From contig OY730477.1 in the NCBI GenBank assembly GCA_963422745.1, positions 2,542,001 through 2,606,000 on the forward strand: a stretch of DNA of 64,000 nt, in the 5' to 3' direction. A program made the translations under genes and the position numbers. Under the pieces are notes generated by a model that saw nothing but the letters and a program-made list of their open reading frames with translations, searched no databases and was not told the origin of the DNA. The stretch's first letter is position 1, and each line of letters starts with the position of its first letter. Shown here piece after piece: positions 54,030-62,962 of this stretch. Origin of the DNA: G963422745 sp963422745. Its GTDB lineage: Bacteria; Actinomycetota; Acidimicrobiia; Acidimicrobiales; Aldehydirespiratoraceae.

Positions 54030-55229
54030 TCAACCGATCACAACACGGGAAGGACGCGGTCGATGGAAGATCACGTCACGGCCTCCGATCGGCGTGGTCA
54101 GTCCCGGCACGATCATCCCGAGCCCGCGCTCACCTGCGGCACCGGTACAACTCGGAACAGTCGCCGCATATCCACACGCCGTTAGCACCGCGAACATGGC
54201 GAAAAAGACAGCCTCCTTGGCGTCGCTGGGCACGCCGTAGTCCTCGATTGACGTGACTCGTGTCTCCGGTGCCAATCCCTCAGCGAGGAGGTCCATGAAG
54301 AAGAGGTTGCTGGTACCTCCGCCCGAAGCGACAACTTCGGTGATTCCTCGCGAGCGGAGGTCATCGGTGACGACCTTCGCCGCGTGATGGGTGGTCGTAG
54401 CGACGACATCGTTGGGGTTGACTGGCGGGACTGTGCTGAGCGCCGCTTCGAGATAGCTCTGATTGAACAGCTCCTTACCCGTCGACTTCGGAGGGTCAAG
54501 GCGGTAGTACGGGTCCTCGAGCAGGCGCGACAGCAGGGCTGGGTCGACCCGGCCTGCCCGGGCTCTCTCCCCTTGAGCGTCGAAGAACTCGCTCCCGTTG
54601 CTAGCCCACTGAGTGGCCATATCGATCAGGGCGTTGGCTGGGCCGATGTCGTAAGCGAGCGGTTCTGGCTCATCAACGAGCGTGACGTTGGAGATACCCC
54701 CGAAGTTCAACGCGGCTCGGGGTCCGCCTTCGCGTCCTCGAAGCAACATCACATCGAACGTAGAGGCAAGCGGCGCACCGTGGCCGCCTGCGGCGATGTC
54801 GGCTGCGCGTAGATCAGCGATGACAGGAAGTCCAGTGGCCTCGGCGATCCAGGCTGGCTGGCCAAGTTGCAGCGAGCCTTTGGCAGCTCCGTCTTCTACC
54901 CAATGAAACATTGTCTGACCGTGCGACCCAATCAGCTCGGCGCACCCGCCGGCAATCTGGTTGTTGGCGCGTACAGCCGCGCCAGCAAAAGCCTGCCCGA
55001 TCATCGCATCGAGCTTGCACACCTCTTTCATAGACGTATCGGCCGGGGGAAGCGCAGCAGCGATCCGGGTCACGAGGCCCGGTGGATAGTCGTAGGTGTC
55101 GCAACCGACGATCGCCAGTTCCACGTAATCGTCACCCACCTCAACGTCAACTACAGCGACGTCGATCCCGTCAAATGATGTACCTGAGATCATCCCGATC
55201 GTGCGGATAGGGCGATTGTGTTGCGTCAT
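54030..55229 (-). CDS. anmK: Anhydro-N-acetylmuramic acid kinase
   Basis: 399 residues. GMISGTSFDGIDVAVVD is the AnmK phosphate-binding signature; GSHGQTMFHW, ADLRAADIAAGGHGAPL and NFGGISN complete the family pattern. The enzyme opens and phosphorylates 1,6-anhydro-MurNAc to MurNAc-6-phosphate, which MurQ in the same operon uses. The ATG overlaps nagA's stop as ATGA; anmK is the last gene of the operon. Confidence 0.95.
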   Translation of the reverse strand: MTQHNRPIRTIGMISGTSFDGIDVAVVDVEVGDDYVELAIVGCDTYDYPPGLVTRIAAALPPADTSMKEVCKLDAMIGQAFAGAAVRANNQIAGGCAELIGSHGQTMFHWVEDGAAKGSLQLGQPAWIAEATGLPVIADLRAADIAAGGHGAPLASTFDVMLLRGREGGPRAALNFGGISNVTLVDEPEPLAYDIGPANALIDMATQWASNGSEFFDAQGERARAGRVDPALLSRLLEDPYYRLDPPKSTGKELFNQSYLEAALSTVPPVNPNDVVATTTHHAAKVVTDDLRSRGITEVVASGGGTSNLFFMDLLAEGLAPETRVTSIEDYGVPSDAKEAVFFAMFAVLTACGYAATVPSCTGAAGERGLGMIVPGLTTPIGGRDVIFHRPRPSRVVIG

Positions 55230-56335
55230 CGCTCGTACACCGTCTTACCAGCGATCAGAGTGGAGTGGATCTCAAGGTCTTGGTCGGTGATCACGATGTC
55301 GGCAATCGCGCCCGGGCCGATCTTGGCGCGTTCGGGTTGCCCGAGAAGCGTCCATGGGGTGAGCGTGGCCGCTCCGACGGCGTCGATGAACGAGACTTGT
55401 TGGTAGATGAGATTTCGGATCGCGTTGGGCATGGTGAGAGTTGAGCCAGCGAGTACTCCGTCAGGCCGGCGGGCGACACCATCTATGACGGTGACGGGTT
55501 CGCTACCGAGGGTGTAGTCACCATCTGGGCAGGCGGCGCCAGCGCAAGCGTCGGTCACTAGGATGATTCGGTGACGGGCGAGACCGGCGACCATTCGCAA
55601 GATTGTGGGAGCTACGTGGAGCTGGTCGGCGATCAGACCGATGAAGACCGCGGGGTGCATGAGCGCCGCAGCTGCGATCCCGGGCTCACGGTGGTTGATA
55701 GGCCGCATCGCATTGAAGATGTGAGTGACGGCAGTTCCGCCAGCCTCGAATCCGGCTTGGGCCTGCGCTTCGGTGGCCTCGGTGTGTCCGAAAGACACGG
55801 TGACGCCTCCGTCTCGAAGGACTCGGGTCATGGCGAGAGCCCCGTCCAGCTCGGGAGCCAGGGTCACCAACCGCACATCGGTCATGTCGTTGAGTAGCGT
55901 CCGTGCGAACTCAGCGCTTGCACCGATGACATGATCGCTCTTGTGGGCCCCGGCTCGATCGGGGTTGATGGCCGGGCCTTCTAGATGGATGCCAACGACC
56001 TGGGCCCCGGAGTCGCATCTCGCTCGGGCGGTGATCGAGTTCGCTTGGGCGGTCGTGTCGTTGAGGGGGCCGGTGATGAGGGTCGGCAGGAAGCTGGTCA
56101 CACCCGTTTTGGCGAGCGCCTTACAAGCCAATACCAGGTCGGCTTGATCGGCGGTTGCGAAGTCGACACCTGCGAACCCGTTGACTTGGAGGTCACAGAA
56201 GCCGGGCACGGCGATTCGGCCGGTACCGGCGGCGGTGCGGATACCGACCGTGTGGACCCGACCGTCGCTGATCTCCACATCGCCGGGCCGGAACTCTCCG
56301 CCGATCAGCGCGGCGTCGACACCGAGCCTGGTCAT
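55226..56335 (-). CDS. nagA: N-acetylglucosamine-6-phosphate deacetylase
   Basis: About 369 residues from ATG 56335, which overlaps the upstream ATPase stop. Amidohydrolase landmarks are seen: VPGFCDLQVNGFAGVDF, GIHLEGPAINPDRAGAH, VSFGHTEA, HIFNAMRP, and LVTDACAGA. It removes the acetyl group from GlcNAc-6-P to give GlcN-6-P for glycolysis or cell-wall reuse, using the product of MurQ. Its transcription unit is probably repressed by the GntR regulator at the other end. Confidence 0.95.
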   Translation of the reverse strand: MTRLGVDAALIGGEFRPGDVEISDGRVHTVGIRTAAGTGRIAVPGFCDLQVNGFAGVDFATADQADLVLACKALAKTGVTSFLPTLITGPLNDTTAQANSITARARCDSGAQVVGIHLEGPAINPDRAGAHKSDHVIGASAEFARTLLNDMTDVRLVTLAPELDGALAMTRVLRDGGVTVSFGHTEATEAQAQAGFEAGGTAVTHIFNAMRPINHREPGIAAAALMHPAVFIGLIADQLHVAPTILRMVAGLARHRIILVTDACAGAACPDGDYTLGSEPVTVIDGVARRPDGVLAGSTLTMPNAIRNLIYQQVSFIDAVGAATLTPWTLLGQPERAKIGPGAIADIVITDQDLEIHSTLIAGKTVYER

Positions 56336-57384
56336 CGCTTGACGATCTCCTCGGCCAGATGGCAAGCCACCAAGCGATTGGCCACCGCTCTCAGTACCGG
56401 CGGCTCGTCAACGCAGCGGGCAGTCGTGTGCGGGCAGCGGGGATGGAACGCGCAGCCGGACGGAGGAGCGGCAGGGTTCGGGATCTCACCGAGCAGTGGA
56501 GCCACCTCTTCTGCGACTTCGTCTTCCTCGAGATCGTCGCCAAAGCGCATCTGCGGAACTGCGCTGAGCAGCGCCCGTGTGTAGGGGTGGGCCGGATCAT
56601 CTGCGACCTGCTCCCAGGTCCCCAACTCCTGAATGGTCCCGACGTACATCACCGCGATGTGGTCCGCGATATGACGGACGACACCAAGGTCGTGGCTGAT
56701 GAAGACGTAGGTGAGATCCAGTTCCTCGCGCAATGCCGCCATCAGGTTGATGATCTCCGCCTGAACCGACACGTCCAGCGCGGAGACAGACTCGTCGAAG
56801 ACGATAATTGAGGGTTCGATGGCCAGCGCTCGGGCGATGCCCACCCGTTGACGTTGGCCGCCCGACAACTCGGCGGGATAACGGTCGGCAAAGCTGGGGT
56901 CGAGTCCGACCATCACCAGGAGCTCATCGACCCGCTTGGCCCGGCTGATTGGCGAGTCGGCGACCTTGTGTACCTTCAGGACCTCTTTGAGAGTCGTTCC
57001 TACTCGGCGCCGGGGATTGAGTGACGCGTACGGGTCCTGGAACACCAACTGGACGCTTCGCCGAAGCAGGCGCAGCTCCGGGCCGTGGATATGGGTGATT
57101 TCGTCGCCGAGGATTTCGATCCTACCAGCGGTCGGTTCGTCGAGACGGGCGATAAGGCGGGCGAGGGTCGACTTGCCGCAGCCGGACTCGCCAACGACTC
57201 CCAGCGTCTCACCTGCTGCGATGGTGAACGAGACACCACGCAGCGCCTGGACCGGGGCGGCGTTTCGACCGCTCTGGAAGGTCCGGCTCAGTTCCCTGAT
57301 GCGCACTGCGGGTGTCATGAAGCGACCCCGATCGGAACCCAGCAGGCGTGTCACCGAATCGTCCGGGGTTTGGGAAAAGGTCAT
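56332..57384 (-). CDS. Oligopeptide-type ABC transporter ATPase (OppF/DppF-like)
   Basis: Walker A GESGCGKST, Q-loop FQDPYASLNPR, signature LSGGQRQRV, Walker B IIVFDESVSALD and H-loop SHDLG are all present. The C-terminal HPRCPH Cys-containing region is normal for the Opp/Dpp subfamily. ATG 57384 overlaps the upstream ATPase stop (ATGA); ATG 57318 is closer to the usual family start. The extra 22 residues come from the 66-bp duplication described below. Confidence 0.9.
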   Translation of the reverse strand: MTFSQTPDDSVTRLLGSDRGRFMTPAVRIRELSRTFQSGRNAAPVQALRGVSFTIAAGETLGVVGESGCGKSTLARLIARLDEPTAGRIEILGDEITHIHGPELRLLRRSVQLVFQDPYASLNPRRRVGTTLKEVLKVHKVADSPISRAKRVDELLVMVGLDPSFADRYPAELSGGQRQRVGIARALAIEPSIIVFDESVSALDVSVQAEIINLMAALREELDLTYVFISHDLGVVRHIADHIAVMYVGTIQELGTWEQVADDPAHPYTRALLSAVPQMRFGDDLEEDEVAEEVAPLLGEIPNPAAPPSGCAFHPRCPHTTARCVDEPPVLRAVANRLVACHLAEEIVKR

Positions 57385-57416
57385 GAGGAGACCCCGATCG
57401 GAACCCAGCAGGCGTA
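57315..57416 (-). repeat. 66-bp duplication at the junction of the two ABC ATPase genes
   Basis: GACCCCGATCGGAACCCAGC and TCATGA flanks occur at 57315-57349 and 57381-57416, 66 bases apart. The copy adds 22 in-frame codons to the oppF-like N-terminus and repeats the end of the oppD-like gene with its start-codon overlap. Confidence 0.85.
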
Positions 57417-58358
57417 GGAGCGGCCAGAGCCGTCGCGCTGGTCGGGGGGCATGGCATCGCATGCGTCAATGGCGCTGCCACACCGCGCTCGGAACGGGCA
57501 GCCAATCTGCACGTCGTTGAGGCTAGGTGGCCCGCCCGGGATCTGGTCTAGCCGAGAGCGGACCTTGGAGTGACGATCGGGGAGGGCACTGAGCAGGGCC
57601 GCTGTGTAGCGGTGCCTGGGCGAGCGAAGCACCTGACCGACCGGACCCTGTTCAACGATTCGGCCGCCGTACATGACGACGATGCGGTCGACGAGATTGC
57701 TGACCAGCGCGAGGTTATGGGTGACCCACACGATCGCGGTGTTCTTGGCCGCGTGCAGCTCACGCACGAGCATCAGGATCTGGGCCTGGATGGTGACGTC
57801 GAGTGCGGTAGTGGCCTCATCGAAGATGATCAGTTCGGGTTCCATCGCCAACGCCATCGCTATCATCACGCGCTGGCGCATTCCGCCGGAGAGCTGATGG
57901 GGGTAGGACCGAGAGATCCGATGAGGGTCGGGGATGCCGACCTCACCGAGCACCCGCTGGACGGTCTCGTTGACCTCGAGACCCTCCGTGCCGTGAGCAC
58001 GGAGTCCTTCGCCGATCTGGTTACCGATGCGCATGACGGGGTTGAGCGCCGACATAGGATCCTGGTAGACCATCGCCAGCCGTGAGCCGCGAAGTCGTTG
58101 GTACTCACGCTCGTTGAGGCTGACGAGTTCAACACCTTGGAAGACGGCACTACCCGATGTGACCGTCACCTTAGGCGGCAACAAGCCCATGATCGACAGC
58201 ATGGTTATCGACTTACCCGAGCCGCTCTCGCCGACCACGCCCACCTTCTCGCCGGTCTCAATGTCGAAGGTCACCCCTTGGATGAGATGGAGCGCCTCGC
58301 CAGCCACGGAGATTGAGGTGGTGAGATCCTCGAGGGACAAGACCGGGAGGGCGGTCAC
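57381..58358 (-). CDS. Oligopeptide-type ABC transporter ATPase (OppD/DppD-like)
   Basis: 325 residues. Walker A GESGSGKS, Q-loop YQDPMSALNP, signature LSGGMRQRV, Walker B LIIFDEATTALD and H-loop THNLA are complete, and the C-terminal Cys-rich GCPFRARC segment is typical of the peptide-transporter subfamily. It pairs with the OppF-like protein. Start ATG 58358 overlaps murQ's stop. Confidence 0.9.
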   Translation of the reverse strand: MTALPVLSLEDLTTSISVAGEALHLIQGVTFDIETGEKVGVVGESGSGKSITMLSIMGLLPPKVTVTSGSAVFQGVELVSLNEREYQRLRGSRLAMVYQDPMSALNPVMRIGNQIGEGLRAHGTEGLEVNETVQRVLGEVGIPDPHRISRSYPHQLSGGMRQRVMIAMALAMEPELIIFDEATTALDVTIQAQILMLVRELHAAKNTAIVWVTHNLALVSNLVDRIVVMYGGRIVEQGPVGQVLRSPRHRYTAALLSALPDRHSKVRSRLDQIPGGPPSLNDVQIGCPFRARCGSAIDACDAMPPDQRDGSGRSYACWVPIGVSS

Positions 58359-59275
58359 TGCTCGGAAGCTTCCAGGGCTGACCGGAGACGGCCACCATGA
58401 CGGTCGAGCAGTGCATCAGCAGCAGCCGCGTCAAGTCCGGCGATCATCATCACCACTGCGATCTTGACCTTGCCGTCGGCCGCATCAAGAGCATCGAGGG
58501 CTTGTTGTGTTGAGGCACCGGTGATCTCGCTCACGATGCTGGCTGCCCTGGCCCGGAGCTTGTCATTGGATACCCGCAGGTCGACCATCAAGTTGCCGTA
58601 GGTGCGGCCTAGCCGAATCATGGAAATGTTCGACAACATGTTGAGCACAAGTTTCTGCGCGGTACCGGCCTTGAGCCGAGTGGAGCCGGTAATCAGCTCC
58701 GGGCCAGTGATGACATTGATGCCAACTTGGGCGAGCGACGCCAGCGGCGAGTTCTCGTTGTTAGCGATTCCGACCGTCACTGCCCCACGGGTCCGGGCTT
58801 GCTGGATCGCGCCAAGAACATACGGAGTGCGTCCGCTTGCTGAAACGCCGACCACTACGTCTTTGGGGCCCACTTCGAGGGCGGATGTGTCGCTGGCGCC
58901 AGCGACATGGTCGTCTTCGGCCCCTTCGACCGCTCGGGCCACAGCGTCGAACCCACCCGCGACCACGGCGAGAACTTTGTCTGGTTCGACGCTGAAGGTC
59001 GGCCCGCACTCGGCCGCGTCGAGCACACCGAGGCGCCCGGCCGTCCCAGCACCAATGTAAATGAGGCGCCCGCCAGCTCGTTGACTGGCGACTATCAGCT
59101 CGATCGCCGCGGTGATGTCGTCGTTGCAGTCCGCGATGGCTTCGATGACACCGCGGTCGAGGTCGTTCATCGCGGTGACGATGTCGCGGGTCTCCCAGAG
59201 ATCGACATCTCGAAGGGCGTCGTTGCGGCGTTCGGTCTGCAGGCCCGCCAGCTCGGTGTTGATGCGCTTTGTCAC
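58355..59275 (-). CDS. murQ: N-acetylmuramic acid 6-phosphate etherase
   Basis: 306 residues from GTG 59275, which overlaps the permease stop as GTGA; the family normally begins near TELAGLQTERRN, so the longer reading to 59383 is rejected. IYIGAGTAGRLGVLDAAECGPTF, GVSASGRTPYV and ITGSTRLKAGTAQKLVLNM (SIS domain) are conserved. The enzyme cleaves the lactyl ether of MurNAc-6-P to GlcNAc-6-P and lactate, linking AnmK to NagA. Confidence 0.95.
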   Translation of the reverse strand: MTKRINTELAGLQTERRNDALRDVDLWETRDIVTAMNDLDRGVIEAIADCNDDITAAIELIVASQRAGGRLIYIGAGTAGRLGVLDAAECGPTFSVEPDKVLAVVAGGFDAVARAVEGAEDDHVAGASDTSALEVGPKDVVVGVSASGRTPYVLGAIQQARTRGAVTVGIANNENSPLASLAQVGINVITGPELITGSTRLKAGTAQKLVLNMLSNISMIRLGRTYGNLMVDLRVSNDKLRARAASIVSEITGASTQQALDALDAADGKVKIAVVMMIAGLDAAAADALLDRHGGRLRSALEASEQ

Positions 59276-60117
59276 CGGTTCTCCTGGGCGGGGTCGAGTG
59301 CATCGCGTAGGCCGTCGCCGAGCAGATTGAAGCCAATGACCGCAGCAGCAACGATGACCGCGGGGCCCGCGAAATTCCACCATGCCGTAGTTGCAAGGGC
59401 TCGGGAGTCCGAGATCATCAGCCCAAGCGAGGCCTGTGGTGGCTGCGCTCCAAGACCCAGAAAGCTCAGGCTCGATTCGGTGAGGATCGCCCAGGACAAA
59501 GCCAAGCTGATCTGCACGATGATCGCCGCGGCGACGTTGGGGAGGATGTGGACCACCAGAATCCGGGCAGGGTGGAACCCGAGTCCTTCAGCCGCTTCGA
59601 CGTACTCACGGGTTCGAAGCGACAGCACGGGGCCGCGGGCGACTCGGGCGAAGATCGGCGTGTACACGACGGCGATCGCGATCGCCGTGTTACGCCAGCC
59701 CGGACCCAGGGCGGTGACGATAGCCAGCGCCAGCAAGATCGCGGGGAAGGCGAAGAAGACGTCGGCTATGCGCATGGTCACAGCGTCGAACCAGCGACCG
59801 AAGAACCCCGCTGCAAGTCCGATCGTGCTGCCAATCACCGCAGCAACTGCGACTGCCGAAACCGAGACCTGCAACGAGAGCCGGACGCCGTCGAGCGCTC
59901 GGGACAACACATCGCGTCCGAATTGGTCGCTCCCCAAAAGGAACGACCCCGACGGCCCCTGCAGTCGACTCTCGGGGTGTTGCTCGGCTGGCGGGTACGG
60001 AGTGACTCCCAGGACCGCTATCGCCATCGCGATCAGCAGCATTGCCACGATGATGCCGCCCGCGACAGCGGAGTGACTCCCAGCAAGGCGTCGCATGAGA
60101 GGCCGGGGCGTGCTCAC
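59272..60117 (-). CDS. ABC transporter permease (DppC/OppC-like)
   Basis: 281 residues, about six hydrophobic helices. LGSDQFGRDVLSR in the N-terminal part and the EAAEGLGFHPARIL-type EAA loop identify the C-type permease of peptide importers. The start overlaps the B-type permease stop; the stop overlaps murQ. Confidence 0.9.
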   Translation of the reverse strand: MSTPRPLMRRLAGSHSAVAGGIIVAMLLIAMAIAVLGVTPYPPAEQHPESRLQGPSGSFLLGSDQFGRDVLSRALDGVRLSLQVSVSAVAVAAVIGSTIGLAAGFFGRWFDAVTMRIADVFFAFPAILLALAIVTALGPGWRNTAIAIAVVYTPIFARVARGPVLSLRTREYVEAAEGLGFHPARILVVHILPNVAAAIIVQISLALSWAILTESSLSFLGLGAQPPQASLGLMISDSRALATTAWWNFAGPAVIVAAAVIGFNLLGDGLRDALDPAQENR

Positions 60118-61073
60118 TGATACCGGATCCGCGGATCGAGGCGGGCGTAAAGGACATCGACGAGCATGTTGACCATGACGAAGAGCCCCGCTATCACCAG
60201 AATCGAGCTCTGCACGACCGCGTACTCCCGCTTGCCGATGCCATCAAGGACCAACCGCCCAAGGCCCGGCATTGCGAAGATCTGCTCAACGATCACCGTG
60301 CCTCCCAACAGGTAGCCGAACTGGATTCCGGTGATGGTGAGGATCGGGATGAACGCATTGCGCAAGATGTGCACGTAACGCACCCGTCTAGCCGAGAGTC
60401 CCTTGCCCAGGGCGGTGCGAACAAACGGTTGAGACGAGGTCTCCAAGAATGCCGATCGGGTAGTCCTCATGATCGTCCCGCTAAGGGCAAGTCCGAGCGT
60501 GATGGCGGGGAACATCATCTGTTGGACGTTGAGCCAGGGGTCTTCCCAGGGTGCCGCGTAGCCTCGCGCGTTGGGGAAGTAGTGGAACCATGACGCAAAC
60601 AAGGTGACGGCGAAAGTCCCGATCACGAAGTTTGGGATGCCGAGGCCCAGTAGTCCGAAGACCTGAATCGTAGCGTCACCTCGGGTGCCAGCCCTGGCGC
60701 CCGACAGCACCCCCAACGGCACACCGATGACTAAGCCAATGAGGATCGACAGCAACGCCAGCTCAACAGTGACCGGAAGGGCATCGCGAATCAGCGAGCC
60801 GACGCTGGTACCAGAGCGCACCGAAAGCCCGAGATTGCCGGTCACGACGTTCCCCAGCCAAGAAAGAAACTGCTGAGGGGCAGGCTGATCAACGCCGTAG
60901 TAGCTGCGCAGCGACTCAATCTGTTTGTCGGTGAGGATGCCTGTCTCAGTGCCGAAGGTCGAAGTGATCTCGTCGCCCGGCAGAAGCCGCAGCACCACGA
61001 ACACCATCAGAGCCACACCCAAGAGCGTGAGTACCGAGGTAATGAGCCGCACAAGGACGTAACGCCATGGCAT
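60114..61073 (-). CDS. ABC transporter permease (DppB/OppB-like)
   Basis: About 319 residues with six hydrophobic helices; the N-terminal helix starts MPWRYVLVRLITSVLTLLG, so ATG 61073 is used in place of 61088. The large GDEI, YGVDQPAPQQF and ARTALGKGLSARRV-type loops are normal for B-type permeases. Forms the membrane pore with the C-type partner. Confidence 0.9.
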   Translation of the reverse strand: MPWRYVLVRLITSVLTLLGVALMVFVVLRLLPGDEITSTFGTETGILTDKQIESLRSYYGVDQPAPQQFLSWLGNVVTGNLGLSVRSGTSVGSLIRDALPVTVELALLSILIGLVIGVPLGVLSGARAGTRGDATIQVFGLLGLGIPNFVIGTFAVTLFASWFHYFPNARGYAAPWEDPWLNVQQMMFPAITLGLALSGTIMRTTRSAFLETSSQPFVRTALGKGLSARRVRYVHILRNAFIPILTITGIQFGYLLGGTVIVEQIFAMPGLGRLVLDGIGKREYAVVQSSILVIAGLFVMVNMLVDVLYARLDPRIRYQ

Positions 61074-61173
61074 CAATAGACCAACCAATCACGTGTAGTC
61101 GGGGCATCAAGACGGTACCGGGACCGACCTGGACCAGTCCCGGTACGCGAGTCAGACCGGAACTGACAATAGA

Positions 61174-62853
61174 TCAGCCAACCAGAGCCGCCTCGCGCAG
61201 GTACTGCAGCGAGCCGGTGGGCATGGGTGTGAAGTTCTCAATCCCATTGAGCATCCGGTACTCATAGCCGTTGTAGATCCAGATCCACGGCGACGCCTCT
61301 TGGAGAGCCGCAGAGAAGTCTGCGTAGATACGGGCCCTAGCAGCCGGGTCGGTCTCGACTCGTCCAGCGGCCATCAGTTCGTCGAGAGTGTCAGATGAGT
61401 AGGCGGCAACGTCGTTCAGGTTGCCGTCCGAAGTCCAATAGCGGACATACATCTGATGTGGGTCGATCTTGCCGCTGTTAAGCGCAACAGCTGCGTCGAA
61501 ATCGGCGGCCAACCACCGTTCAACGTAGACGTCGGTCTCGAGAACCTCGAGGTCCAGCATGATGCCGACCTCGCCGAGCTGAGCCTGAATCACCTGAGCC
61601 TCATTGACGGCCGAAGCAAAGAAGGTCGGAACGATGACGTTGAGCTCAAACCCATCACCCTGGCCAGCCTCGTCTAGCAAACGCTGAGCCTCAGCGGCAT
61701 CTTGTTGGCCTCCGCATGGCAAGCCATCAGAGGATGACCGGTAGGCCGGGATAGTGATCGGGCCAGTGATAGAGCCCTCACCGAGAGCACCGGAGTCCAC
61801 GATCTCTTGGCGGTCGATCGCACACGAGATGGCCTGCCGGACCGACTGATCGGCTAGCGGTTCGCGGTTCGAGTTCATCATCAGGGCGTGGTAGGCGAGC
61901 GCCGGGGTACGGAGCACCTCGATATCGCCACCGGCCTGCACAGCTACCAACGGGTCAGTGATGATGGCAAGGTTGATCTCGCCCACGTCGGCGGCGGCCA
62001 ACAAGGATGCCTCATCGGGGAGCACCCTGATCTCGACGGCTCCCACCTGTGGCGAACCGCGCCAATGATCGACGTTTGCCGTCAGGGTCAAGGACTCGCC
62101 CTGCTGCCAGTTGCCCCAGACAAAGGGACCGGTGCCGTCAGGCTCGCTAGCAACCGTGCCAGCAGCGATCGCATCCGCGGATAGCATCGCCGCGTTCGGA
62201 TCCGCCAGCGACGCCAGGATCGGAGCGTCGGCTTGCGACAGATTCAAAACAACCGTTGACGCATCGGGCATGTCCACCGAGGCAATCGATGCAATGTTGG
62301 CCCGGGTGACTGCACCGGTCTCTTCATCAAGGATCCGGTTCAGCGAGGCAGCCGCATCCTCGGAGTCGAACGTATCGCCCCCGTGGAACAACACACCCTC
62401 ACGCAGGTGCATCGTGAGTGTCAGACCGTCGGGAGAGAACTCCCAACTCTCGGCAAGGCCCGCACCCACGGCGAGGTCCGGACCGAGGCTCAAGAGCGTG
62501 TCGTAGACGAGTTCGAGAGCCTGCACCGACTGAAACGCCGTAGCCAGATGCGGATCAAGAACGTCCAGATCGGCCGCTCGACCGACAACCAAGGTCCCGG
62601 TCGGAGCGTCGGCGCGGTCATCGATCGCTACATCTTCACCATCACCTTCACCTCCGGTTTCACCATCGCCCCCGGTTTCACCATCACCGTCACCTCCGGT
62701 TTCACCATCAGACAAGTCCCCGGGCTGCTCGGTCCCGGCTCCCGGGTCACCAGAGGTCTCGCCACCTCCATCGTCACCACACGCGGCAGCTAACAATATC
62801 AGAGCAGCAATCAGGGCAACGATTCTCGTCAACCTCCGTGCTTTCTCACTCAT
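61174..62853 (-). CDS. Lipoprotein solute-binding protein (peptide-type, SBP_bac_5)
   Basis: About 559 residues from ATG 62853. A signal peptide ends in LLAAACG, a lipobox, so the protein is lipid-anchored. A Gly/Asp/Glu low-complexity linker with repeated GDGETGG units precedes the family-5 binding fold (LDPHLATAFQSVQALELVYD, REGVLFHGGDTFDSEDA). Given murQ, nagA and anmK in the operon, the ligand is likely a muropeptide or amino-sugar-containing peptide; this is inference from context. The gene starts the operon and its leader carries the GntR operator. Confidence 0.9.
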   Translation of the reverse strand: MSEKARRLTRIVALIAALILLAAACGDDGGGETSGDPGAGTEQPGDLSDGETGGDGDGETGGDGETGGEGDGEDVAIDDRADAPTGTLVVGRAADLDVLDPHLATAFQSVQALELVYDTLLSLGPDLAVGAGLAESWEFSPDGLTLTMHLREGVLFHGGDTFDSEDAAASLNRILDEETGAVTRANIASIASVDMPDASTVVLNLSQADAPILASLADPNAAMLSADAIAAGTVASEPDGTGPFVWGNWQQGESLTLTANVDHWRGSPQVGAVEIRVLPDEASLLAAADVGEINLAIITDPLVAVQAGGDIEVLRTPALAYHALMMNSNREPLADQSVRQAISCAIDRQEIVDSGALGEGSITGPITIPAYRSSSDGLPCGGQQDAAEAQRLLDEAGQGDGFELNVIVPTFFASAVNEAQVIQAQLGEVGIMLDLEVLETDVYVERWLAADFDAAVALNSGKIDPHQMYVRYWTSDGNLNDVAAYSSDTLDELMAAGRVETDPAARARIYADFSAALQEASPWIWIYNGYEYRMLNGIENFTPMPTGSLQYLREAALVG

Positions 62854-62891
62854 GCGAATCTCCCTCAATAGTCTGGTCCAGATCCTCATAG

Positions 62892-62903
62892 TGGTCTAGA
62901 CCA
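62892..62903. promoter_or_regulatory. DasR/NagR-type operator (dre-like palindrome)
   Basis: TGGTCTAGACCA is a perfect 12-bp palindrome between the divergent binding-protein and GntR genes, 38 bases upstream of the former start. It equals the core of the DasR site known from Streptomyces. A weaker palindrome, TCTGGTCCAGA, lies at 62872-62882. Both would place the recycling operon under the adjacent regulator. Confidence 0.85.
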
Positions 62904-62962
62904 TTTGCATGTTGGCACAGATCAATCTCTGTGGTCAATCTGGTGCGAGGAGGAACCTGGCA

